In this document: positions 57,327 through 64,000 of the stretch, in pieces
Layout: each line of letters begins with the position of its first letter
How positions within the stretch are numbered: the stretch's first letter is position 1
Source: Ornithinibacillus salinisoli
GTDB lineage: Bacteria > Bacillota > Bacilli > Bacillales > Amphibacillaceae
Direction: 5' to 3' (one strand)
Assembly (NCBI RefSeq): GCF_042682545.1
Contig: NZ_JBHUHQ010000014.1
DNA length: 64,000 nt
Translations under genes and position numbers: made by a program
Notes under the pieces: generated by a model
Told to the model about the DNA's origin: nothing
Seen by the model: only the letters and a program-made list of their open reading frames with translations
The model's database searches: none

Positions 57327-57866
57327 ATGATAGGCTGGTTAATCATTGCTTGTGAAATAGGTTTTTGGGTATTTGTTCTTGCAGGACTAGTTGCCAGATA
57401 TATTTTTCAAAAAAATAAACTTGGGGCCATTTTATTAATTTGTACGCCACTTGTCGATGTATTACTACTCGTTGCAACGGTAGTGGATTTGAAAGATGGG
57501 GCAGTAGCTACTACCGTACATGGAATAGCTGCAATTTATATTGGGGTAAGTGTTGCTTTTGGTCATCGTATGATCAAGTGGGCAGATGAACAGTTTTCGT
57601 ATCGGTTTTCTGATGGTGAAAAACCAGATAAAAGAAAAAAGTATGGGAAAGCGTACGCTAAACAAGAACGGGAGGGCTGGTATCGTCATTTACTATCGTG
57701 GATCATTGGTGGTACCGTTTTAATAGGAATCATATTATTTATCAATAATTCAAGCCAAACAGAAGTATTACAACGCATGTTACAATTGTGGTCACTTGTA
57801 TTGGTTATCGATTTTGGAATTAGTTTTAGTTATACTATCTTTCCAAAGAAGGCACGCAATGAATGA
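57327..57866 (+). CDS. Uncharacterised membrane protein
   Basis: The 179-residue protein has about five helices: two N-terminal (IIACEIGFWVFVLAGLVARY, LLICTPLVDVLLLVATVVDL), one or two around residues 60-80, a charged middle (EKPDKRKKYGKAYAKQEREG) and two at the end. It resembles 2TM-linker-2TM integral membrane proteins of Bacillus of unknown role. It is divergent from, and probably repressed by, the TetR protein. The start ATG 57327 follows AAGGGGG. Confidence 0.75.
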   Translation: MIGWLIIACEIGFWVFVLAGLVARYIFQKNKLGAILLICTPLVDVLLLVATVVDLKDGAVATTVHGIAAIYIGVSVAFGHRMIKWADEQFSYRFSDGEKPDKRKKYGKAYAKQEREGWYRHLLSWIIGGTVLIGIILFINNSSQTEVLQRMLQLWSLVLVIDFGISFSYTIFPKKARNE

Positions 57867-57880
57867 GTTGCGTGCTTTTT
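57849..57880 (+). terminator. Terminator overlapping the membrane protein stop
   Basis: AAGGCACGCAA and TTGCGTGCTTT pair over 11 bp and are followed by TTT. The stop codon lies in the loop. Confidence 0.8.
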
Positions 57881-57952
57881 AGTTCAATTTCTTTCCTTGG
57901 AAAGTTGAAACAAGTACACTGATTATAAAGTGAAGCTGAAAGAAGGATTTTA

Positions 57953-58897
57953 ATGAAAAATAATCAGTCGGTTGCCATTTACTTTTGGCTATTACTCGTT
58001 CCATTATTTTGGGGTGGCGCTTTTGTGGCAGCTGAGCATGTCATTACAGAGCTACCTCCAATTACTGCAGCTACACTACGATTTGGATCTGCTGGAATAT
58101 TACTTCTCGCTTTTCTAGTTATTCAGAACAAGATTGATTTTCAAGCGATTAAGAAACAGTGGCTTCCAATTGTAGGGATGGCAATTACAGGTATTTTTGG
58201 ATATAATGCATTCTTTTTTATTGCGTTGGACATTACTTCAGCGATTAATGGTTCGTTAATTGTTGCTACGACGCCAGTTTTTGTTACACTTGGGGCGGTT
58301 TTGTTTTTAAAAGAGTCTTGGAATAAGCAATTGGGGCTTGGTTTGGTTTTATCTTTAGTAGGTGTTATTGTCGTTATATCTAAAGGTTCGTTACTAACAT
58401 TACTCCAATTACAATTTAATGGTGGTGACCTTTTGTTTATTGGTGCCTTAGTTTGCTGGGTTACACATGGTTTACTTGGCAAAATTGTTATGCGAGATGT
58501 TACACCACTGGTCACAACAACAATGACCACATTAATTGGCGGTTTTTTGTTAGGTATTGGTTCTCTTTTTGAAAAAGGCTGGGATAATGTGACATACATG
58601 TCTCAACAAGCATGGGTAGAAATGTTATTTATGATCATTTGTTCATCTGTTATTGGTTTTATTTTGTGGAATAATGGTGTGAAAAAAATTGGGGCAAGTA
58701 AGTCAAGCATATATATGAACTTAGTGCCAATTAATACGGCATGGCTTGCCGTCGTGTTATATGGTTCTCCCATTACTTTTAATCAAATTATTGGTATGAT
58801 AATGGTAATAACAGGTGTTTATTTTGTAACATTTCATCAGTATCTAAGAAGTAAACGTCACAAAAAATACCACGAGAAGATCGCTGTAAATAAATAG
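57953..58897 (+). CDS. EamA/DMT family transporter
   Basis: The 314-residue protein has ten membrane helices in two EamA repeats (about 10-145 and 160-300), with PLFWGGAFVAAEHVI at the start and AAFLVATTPVFV-like ATTPVFVTLGAVLFLKE closing the first repeat. The family exports amino acids or metabolites. It lies 17 bases before the IPP isomerase gene, possibly in one transcript. Confidence 0.88.
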   Translation: MKNNQSVAIYFWLLLVPLFWGGAFVAAEHVITELPPITAATLRFGSAGILLLAFLVIQNKIDFQAIKKQWLPIVGMAITGIFGYNAFFFIALDITSAINGSLIVATTPVFVTLGAVLFLKESWNKQLGLGLVLSLVGVIVVISKGSLLTLLQLQFNGGDLLFIGALVCWVTHGLLGKIVMRDVTPLVTTTMTTLIGGFLLGIGSLFEKGWDNVTYMSQQAWVEMLFMIICSSVIGFILWNNGVKKIGASKSSIYMNLVPINTAWLAVVLYGSPITFNQIIGMIMVITGVYFVTFHQYLRSKRHKKYHEKIAVNK

Positions 58898-58914
58898 TTG
58901 ATAGGAGTGTAAAT

Positions 58915-59967
58915 ATGGCAGAAGAAGGGATTAATAAACGAAAAACAGAGCATATTAGACTTTGCCTGACAGACAATGTAGAAGGTGTGGATAAATCAAC
59001 TGGGCTTGAAGGTATCTCCTTTGTACATAATGCGTTACCAGAGATCAATTTTCATGATATAAATTTGGAAACTCATTTTTTAAATAAAAAGCTACAGGCA
59101 CCATTTTTGGTGAGTTCTATGACAGGTGGTTCGGAATTAGCGGCACAAATAAATCAAAATCTAGCCATCGCTGCCGAACAAAGAGGATGGGCGGTTGCGC
59201 TTGGTTCCACACGGGCCATTTTAGAAGGGGATAAACATCAAGATTCATTTTTAGTACGAAAACATGCTCCAACTGTACCACTCATCGCTAATTTAGGTGC
59301 TGTTCAGTTGAACTATGGTTATGGAGCGGAAGAGGCTCAAAAGCTTGTGGATTTAACGGAATCAGATTCCCTATACCTCCATCTAAATAGTCTACAGGAA
59401 ATAATCCAGGATGAAGGAGATTTAAATTTCGATAGCCTACTTCCAAAAATTGAGGAAGTTTGTACGAAGCTAAATGTTCCTGTTGGTGTTAAAGAAGTTG
59501 GATTTGGAATTGACGGTACTGTCGCAAGAAAGTTATATGATGCAGGTGTATCCTATATTGATGTAGCTGGAGCTGGGGGTACGTCTTGGAGTCAAGTTGA
59601 GAAGTTAAGGTCTAAAGATCCGCTCCGAAAAGCCGCTGCAGAAGCATTTAATAATTGGGGGATACCTACGAAGGATTGTATCGTATCTGTTAGAAACAGC
59701 TTAGGAGAAGTGCCAATTGTTGCAAGTGGAGGAATGAAAACGGGACTCGATGCAGCTAAGGCAATAACAATAGGGGCAGATGTAATTGGGTTTGCTAGAT
59801 CTTTATTACAGGCTGCGACAGAATCAGCAGAAAAAGTTATGGAAGTAATGGAACAGATTGAATTTGAATTAAAAATAACGATGTTCGGAATTGGGGCCAA
59901 AAATTTAAGTGAATTAAAAAATACAAATCGCGTGGAAATAATGGGAAGATCATTACTAGAGAGTTAG
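58915..59967 (+). CDS. fni: Type 2 isopentenyl-diphosphate delta-isomerase
   Basis: The 350-residue FMN enzyme interconverts IPP and DMAPP. It has NKRKTEHIRLCL at the start, PFLVSSMTGGS, the HLNSLQEIIQDEGDL segment that replaces the usual HLNPLQE-QPEG (Gln and Glu bind substrate and Mg2+), VKEVGFGI, AGAGGTSW and the FMN-phosphate loop ASGGMKTGLDAAKAI. One proline is changed to serine; the catalytic Gln is kept. TAGGAGTG precedes ATG 58915. Confidence 0.94.
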   Translation: MAEEGINKRKTEHIRLCLTDNVEGVDKSTGLEGISFVHNALPEINFHDINLETHFLNKKLQAPFLVSSMTGGSELAAQINQNLAIAAEQRGWAVALGSTRAILEGDKHQDSFLVRKHAPTVPLIANLGAVQLNYGYGAEEAQKLVDLTESDSLYLHLNSLQEIIQDEGDLNFDSLLPKIEEVCTKLNVPVGVKEVGFGIDGTVARKLYDAGVSYIDVAGAGGTSWSQVEKLRSKDPLRKAAAEAFNNWGIPTKDCIVSVRNSLGEVPIVASGGMKTGLDAAKAITIGADVIGFARSLLQAATESAEKVMEVMEQIEFELKITMFGIGAKNLSELKNTNRVEIMGRSLLES

Positions 59968-59991
59968 AGCTTTGTTGCTTTAACTCTTTTT
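59960..59991 (+). terminator. Terminator after fni
   Basis: AGAGTTAGAGC pairs with GCTTTAACTCT (one mismatch), followed by TTTTT. Confidence 0.8.
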
Positions 59992-60121
59992 ATTTGGTTC
60001 GTTTTATATAGCTAATTTATTTAACTCCGAAGCAACTCGAAAAGCAATATTATAGAAAACAGCTGTTTATTTTGTTTAATTTAAGCTATCCATCAAATAC
60101 TAAAGAAAAAGTAGGTGATAA

Positions 60122-60985
60122 ATGATGGACAAAGAAATACACAAAAGCGAAGATCATAAGTTCATTCCCATGACATCTATTGCAAGTAGAACAGGACAAG
60201 AGGTAGCAGCAGATGTGTATTATTATACCGATCAAATCGTCAATATCATTTTTATTGGAAATCCGACAGAAGAGAAGTGGTATTTAATTGATGCTGGAAT
60301 GCCTGGTTCTACCGAGGAAATCAAGAGAGTAATTGCTAATAGGTTTGGTGAATCGAGTAAGCCAGAAGCAATCATATTAACCCATGGTCATTTTGATCAT
60401 GTGGGTACGATTACGGATTTAATCGAGGAATGGAAGGTTCCTGTGTATGCCCATGAACTTGAATTTCCATACTTAACTGGTGAAAAGAGCTATCCTGAAC
60501 CAGATGTAACAGTAGAAGGGGGAATGTTAGCTAAGATTTCGGCAATGTACCCAAATGAATCAATTGATATTGGTAAGTATGTAAAGCCATTACCAACAGA
60601 TCATATACCTGGCTTGCCGGAATGGAAGATTATCCATACACCGGGGCATTCACCAGGACATGTATCACTATTTAGAGAAACCGATTCCCTACTAATATCG
60701 GGAGATGCTTTAATTACCGTTCGCCAGGATTCATTTTATAAGGTGTTAACACAACAACCAGAGGTTAACGGTCCACCGAGATATTTAACTACGGATTGGA
60801 AAGCAGCTAAAACATCCGTAGAAAAATTAACCTCACTCAACCCGAATACGGTAATACCGGGACATGGGCAAGCGATGGGAGGGCAGGAGCTAAAAGAAGG
60901 ACTGCAGAACCTTAATCAAACGTTTGATCAGGTTGCAGTGCCGGATTACGGACGATATGTTAATGGTGAGGATCCTACGCATTAA
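60122..60985 (+). CDS. MBL-fold metallo-hydrolase
   Basis: The 287-residue protein has the MBL zinc motif THGHFDHVG near residue 85, HTPGHSPGHVSLF (about 175), the aspartate in ISGDALI and a late histidine in VIPGHGQAMGG. It resembles YtnP/AHL-lactonase-like or glyoxalase II-like hydrolases. Two ATGs stand together (60122 and 60125), with AGGTGAT before them; the second has better spacing. It is unlike the MBL gene at 21.9 kb, so not a duplicate. Confidence 0.88.
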   Translation: MMDKEIHKSEDHKFIPMTSIASRTGQEVAADVYYYTDQIVNIIFIGNPTEEKWYLIDAGMPGSTEEIKRVIANRFGESSKPEAIILTHGHFDHVGTITDLIEEWKVPVYAHELEFPYLTGEKSYPEPDVTVEGGMLAKISAMYPNESIDIGKYVKPLPTDHIPGLPEWKIIHTPGHSPGHVSLFRETDSLLISGDALITVRQDSFYKVLTQQPEVNGPPRYLTTDWKAAKTSVEKLTSLNPNTVIPGHGQAMGGQELKEGLQNLNQTFDQVAVPDYGRYVNGEDPTH

Positions 60986-61050
60986 AATAAGCAGAATAGT
61001 ACTATCAGATGCGCCATTATGCTAAAATAATGTCAAAGCGAGGTGCAAAA

Positions 61051-61773
61051 ATGAAGATAGAAGTATGGTCGGATTTTGTCTGCCCATTTTGCTATATTGG
61101 TAAACGCAGATTAGAATTGGCATTAGAAAAATTCGATAATAAAGATAATGTGTTAGTTGAATATAAGAGTTATGAACTTGATCCACATGCAGAAAAAAAT
61201 CCCGGGAAGAGCATTCATGAGCTCTTAGCTGGAAAATATAACATTAGTGTAGAAAAAGCTAGGAGTATGAATGAGAATGTAGGTGAACAAGCTGCTGAAG
61301 TAGGTTTAACATACCACTTTGAAACCATGCAGCATACGAACACCTTTGATGCCCATCGGCTAGCGAAATACGCTGCAAAGCAAGGTAAAGGAAAAGAAAT
61401 GACAGAAAAACTGTTATATGCATATTTTACCGAGTCAAAATTAATTAGTGACAGGACTACCTTGGCTGATCTAGCTGAAGAGGTAGGATTGGAAAAAGAG
61501 CCTGTTTTGGAAGTTTTAGAAACGGATAAATATGCTAATCATGTCAGAAATGATGAAGAAACTGCAACACAAATAGGTGTTCAAGGTGTTCCATTCTTTG
61601 TTTTCAATGAAAAATACGCTGTATCAGGAGCTCAACCACCAGAAGTTTTTTCAGAAGTACTTGAAAAAGTCTGGGAGGAAGAGAAAGAAAAACCGATACT
61701 GCAGTCATTAAACCCAAAAACCTCCAAAACAACATATTGTACTGATGATGGTTGTGTGGAAGAGGATAAATAA
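61051..61773 (+). CDS. DsbA family oxidoreductase (FrnE-like)
   Basis: The 240-residue cytosolic protein has the thioredoxin-fold motif CPFCYIG near residue 11, then a helical insert, and GVQGVPFFVFNEKYAVSGAQ with the cis-proline. This is the FrnE/DsbA-like group without a signal peptide. FrnE proteins act as disulfide isomerases in stress. The C-terminal tail has two extra cysteines (TYCTDDGCVEE). ATG 61051 follows GAGGTG; the open frame begins earlier but lacks a ribosome site. Confidence 0.88.
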   Translation: MKIEVWSDFVCPFCYIGKRRLELALEKFDNKDNVLVEYKSYELDPHAEKNPGKSIHELLAGKYNISVEKARSMNENVGEQAAEVGLTYHFETMQHTNTFDAHRLAKYAAKQGKGKEMTEKLLYAYFTESKLISDRTTLADLAEEVGLEKEPVLEVLETDKYANHVRNDEETATQIGVQGVPFFVFNEKYAVSGAQPPEVFSEVLEKVWEEEKEKPILQSLNPKTSKTTYCTDDGCVEEDK

Positions 61774-61786
61774 TAAATGTATAACG

Positions 61787-61828
61787 AAGGCTTATTGAGA
61801 AAATGAATTCTCAACAAGTCTTTTTTCT
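61787..61828 (+). terminator. Terminator after the DsbA-like gene
   Basis: AAGGCTTATTGAGAA pairs with TTCTCAACAAGTCTT with wobble pairs, then TTTTTT. Confidence 0.8.
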
Positions 61829-61937
61829 TATGATCTAGGTAATTATAAAATTTAATACCTGGGATACTTCTTGGAAGGAACAGCCGCGTCCAGATCCGAC
61901 GGACGTCCTAGTGGCATTTCGTTTAGTTTTCTTTGCT

Positions 61938-62291
61938 CTAATTATTAGCTTTTAAAAACTCAATTAAATCCTCAATACTATGAAATTTTGATACAACACC
62001 ATTCTCATCAAAGAGTACAAAAACTGGGGATTCTTCAAGTTGTAACTCTGGGAGTTCATTTTTAATATGCTCTATTGAAGAATAGTACATAATAGGGCTC
62101 ACGCGTTTTATATTATGTTTTTTTAACAAATCAGATGTTATCTTTTCTTCAACAGCTAAAATAGAATAGTTATTATGATTACTTGGTAAAAGATCCGGAT
62201 ATTGTTTTCTGAAATTATTTTCTTCACTGGAACATGCTACTATTGAAAATATAATTAAACACATAAATAAAAATGGACCCACTTTTTTCAT
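61938..62291 (-). CDS. Small lipoprotein of unknown function
   Basis: The 117-residue protein has a signal peptide ending in the lipobox SIVACSSEE (cysteine near residue 20), followed by a thioredoxin-like tail pattern (SPVFVLFDENGVVSKFHSIE) without active-site cysteines. AGGAGGTTATCTT precedes the ATG at 62291. I do not recognise a named family. It is a single gene. Confidence 0.75.
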   Translation of the reverse strand: MKKVGPFLFMCLIIFSIVACSSEENNFRKQYPDLLPSNHNNYSILAVEEKITSDLLKKHNIKRVSPIMYYSSIEHIKNELPELQLEESPVFVLFDENGVVSKFHSIEDLIEFLKANN

Positions 62292-62472
62292 ATTTTAAGA
62301 TAACCTCCTTATTTCAAGTGAAAAACCTCTTTAAGTTATGCACTTTTTTATGATAATATCATTTCTTTTCGTAATGACTCTTCTTTAATAAATTGACTTT
62401 CTTTCAATTTCTTCACAAAATAGGTAGTTTCTTTTATTCAAAAATTTGTAGAAAAATGATACCAAGTTAATG

Positions 62473-62500
62473 TTGACGGATATCTCAGATGTGCTATACT
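62473..62500 (+). promoter_or_regulatory. Sigma-A promoter of the siderophore permease genes
   Basis: TTGACG, 16 bases, then TATACT. It lies just upstream of a Fur box, so iron repression is expected. Confidence 0.7.
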
Positions 62501-62518
62501 CAACATAGATCACCTAAT

Positions 62519-62533
62519 TGATAATGAATATCA
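62519..62533 (+). promoter_or_regulatory. Fur box
   Basis: TGATAATGAATATCA matches the 7-1-7 Fur consensus at 14 of 15 positions. It lies about 20 bases after the -10 box of the siderophore permease promoter. Confidence 0.8.
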
Positions 62534-62590
62534 TTCTTATTCAATTTGTGAAAGGTGATAATTAATATATATTGTAATCGAGGAATTATT

Positions 62591-63544
62591 ATGAAGATAC
62601 GGTACTTGATTTTAGTAATAATCATATTATCATTTGCTTCGGTATTTATTGGTGTTTCCAATGTATCACCATTAGATCTTTTTCGTTTGTCAGAAGACGA
62701 AGCACAAGTTTTATTAGTAAGTAGATTACCAAGATTGGTAAGTATATTGATAGCTGGGATGAGCATGAGTATATGTGGATTAATTATGCAACAGCTTAGT
62801 AGAAATAAATTTGTTTCTCCTACCACAGCTGGTACATTGGATTCTGCCAGATTAGGTGTTTTAGTTTCCTTAATGATTTTTACTGCAGCTAGCCCTATAC
62901 AAAAAATGTTTGTATCTTTTGCATTTGCACTTATAGGTACTTTCATTTTTATGAAGATCTTAGAGAAAATAAAATTTAAAGATGCAATTTTCATCCCATT
63001 AGTAGGTCTCTTGTTTGGGAATATAATTAGCTCCCTTTCAACTTTCTTTGCTTATCGTAATGATTTGATCCAGAACATGTCTTCATGGATGCAAGGTGAC
63101 TTCTCCATGATTATGAGTGGGAATTATGAACTGATGTACATTAGTATTCCTATCCTAGTATTGGCATTTCTCTATGCAAACAAGTTTACAATCGCTGGAA
63201 TGGGCGAGGATTTTTCTAAAAACTTAGGTTTGAATTATCGACAAGTAGTGAATCTCGGACTAATTATTGTTGCACTAGTAACAGCGTCTGTTGTTCTTTC
63301 TGTAGGAGTAATTCCTTTTCTGGGTTTAATTATTCCTAATATTGTTACGATATATCGTGGAGATCATTTGAAAAAATCACTTATACATACAGCATTGCTT
63401 GGAGCTATTTTTGTGTTATTTTGTGACATTATTGGTAGGGTTATCATTTATCCCTATGAAATACCAATTAGTTTAACGGTTGGAGTGATAGGTAGTGGTA
63501 TATTTATCTACCTCTTGTTAAGGAGAAAGAAATATGGGCTATAA
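62591..63544 (+). CDS. Iron-siderophore ABC permease, YclN-like (FecCD family)
   Basis: The 317-residue permease has about nine membrane helices and FecCD motifs: LLVSRLPRLVSILIAGMSMS (ending in the R-L-P-R-x-x-x-x-x-x-x-G motif), QQLSRNKFVSPTTAGTLDSA and GVIPFLGLIIPNIV, with the coupling region GDHLKKSL. It is close to YclN of the petrobactin-type system YclNOPQ. ATG 62591 follows GAGGA. Its stop overlaps the start of the next permease gene by 11 bases. Confidence 0.9.
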   Translation: MKIRYLILVIIILSFASVFIGVSNVSPLDLFRLSEDEAQVLLVSRLPRLVSILIAGMSMSICGLIMQQLSRNKFVSPTTAGTLDSARLGVLVSLMIFTAASPIQKMFVSFAFALIGTFIFMKILEKIKFKDAIFIPLVGLLFGNIISSLSTFFAYRNDLIQNMSSWMQGDFSMIMSGNYELMYISIPILVLAFLYANKFTIAGMGEDFSKNLGLNYRQVVNLGLIIVALVTASVVLSVGVIPFLGLIIPNIVTIYRGDHLKKSLIHTALLGAIFVLFCDIIGRVIIYPYEIPISLTVGVIGSGIFIYLLLRRKKYGL

Positions 63545-64000
63545 GAAAAAAACGATCATTCTAGCTGTAATTACTATTATAATTGCATTGCTCTACATAT
63601 TTTACGACCTTCGAGGGAATATTGGTTATATTTTGCCAAGAAGAGTGATCAAAGTCGTCGCTATTATCCTAACAGGCGGTGCAATTGCATTTTCAACAAC
63701 GATTTTTATGACGATCACGAACAATCGAATATTAACTCCTAGTGTACTTGGGCTAGACTCGCTTTACTTACTTGTTCAAACATTTATTATTTTCATTTTT
63801 GGTGCTAATTCACTGGTCATGATGAATAGTAATATGAACTATTTAGTATCCATAGGCATTATGGTGTTGTTTTCTTTACTGTTATATCGGTTTCTGTTTC
63901 GGGGAGAGAAGACAAATATTTATTTTCTACTTTTAATAGGAATGATTTTAGGCACATTTTTTGGTAGTTTTACAGACTTTATGCAAGTACTTATTGATCC
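63534..64000 (+). CDS. Iron-siderophore ABC permease, YclO-like (partial)
   Basis: The frame begins at ATG 63534 behind AAGGAG and runs off the right edge. The visible part reads MGYKKKTIILAVITIIIALL, then RVIKVVAIILTGGAIAFSTT and NRILTPSVLGLDSLYLLVQT. This is a FecCD-type permease, the partner of the preceding one. The ATPase and binding protein of the system should follow beyond the window. Confidence 0.88.
   Translation, partial: MGYKKKTIILAVITIIIALLYIFYDLRGNIGYILPRRVIKVVAIILTGGAIAFSTTIFMTITNNRILTPSVLGLDSLYLLVQTFIIFIFGANSLVMMNSNMNYLVSIGIMVLFSLLLYRFLFRGEKTNIYFLLLIGMILGTFFGSFTDFMQVLID

Noticed and set aside
61852..61917. 21-residue minus-strand frame MPLGRPSDLD...
   Set aside because: No ribosome binding site, no homology; it lies in a GC-rich patch.
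62345..62365. Fur-like palindrome ATGATAATATCAT before the small lipoprotein gene
   Set aside because: Only the short TGATA/TATCA core matches; the rest diverges from the Fur consensus.
62500..62994. Long minus-strand frame opposite the siderophore permease
   Set aside because: It is the antisense shadow of a clear FecCD permease and covers the Fur box; no ribosome site.

Overview
The window looks like about 64 kb of chromosome from a low-GC, endospore-forming member of the Bacillaceae, of the Oceanobacillus/Virgibacillus/Gracilibacillus kind. The base composition is AT-rich, Shine-Dalgarno sites are strong, and GTG/TTG starts are frequent. Marker genes for such organisms are present: CotF-like and CotY/CotZ-like spore coat proteins, YfhD, YueI, an LtaS-type lipoteichoic acid synthase and a ytr-type cell-envelope operon. 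I could not fix the genus from sequence alone. No rRNA, tRNA, CRISPR array, prophage or transposase gene was recognised.

Layout. 0-4.5 kb: ECF sigma factor with a translationally coupled membrane protein carrying ankyrin repeats, YhdT-PanF pantothenate uptake, a DCC thiol oxidoreductase, then a GC-rich repeat. 4.5-11 kb (all minus strand): acetoacetate-CoA ligase under a promoter with a cre site in its spacer, a DJ-1/PfpI protein, a LytTR-DUF3021-ABC export cluster, YueI, and a second, inverted copy of the GC-rich repeat. 11-24 kb: YfhD, LtaS, YitT, AIM24, an aconitase-like protein with a small CxxC protein behind it, tandem 21-bp repeats, a CotF-like coat protein, a TctA-type permease, hydrolases and ExoA. 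24.3-29.7 kb: a ytr operon behind three operator-like palindromes. 29.8-46.7 kb: CotY/Z, AraC, Ddl, nitroreductase, DD-carboxypeptidase, MFS, PepT, a GNAT-sulfurtransferase-Tag operon, an MCP, a TetR-oxidoreductase pair with matching operators, and an amidase.

46.7-51 kb is rich in VOC/glyoxalase genes, several of them decaying, together with two AraC regulators and a DUF899-VOC fusion. 52.1-53.35 kb holds the most unusual structure. After a repeat element ending in a T-run comes a promoter, about 430 nt of hairpin-rich non-coding sequence, and a hairpin that buries the Shine-Dalgarno of a small RNHCP zinc-ribbon gene. The whole is bracketed by a 12-bp perfect inverted repeat that could close the transcript on itself, and it is followed by a terminator. 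This is my best candidate for an undescribed RNA-protein unit. 53.4-64 kb: a nucleoside deaminase, an RsgA-like GTPase with a possible leader peptide, a MESH1-like HD hydrolase, TetR, EamA, type 2 IPP isomerase, an MBL hydrolase, a DsbA-like protein and a Fur-controlled YclN/YclO-type siderophore permease pair that runs off the right edge.

Together the genes mix housekeeping (cell wall: ltaS, ddl, DD-carboxypeptidase, ytr; central carbon: aconitase-like, acetoacetate-CoA ligase; repair: exoA, tag) with stress, detoxification and transport functions. Functions are assigned from recognised motifs in the translated sequence; no database search was run.
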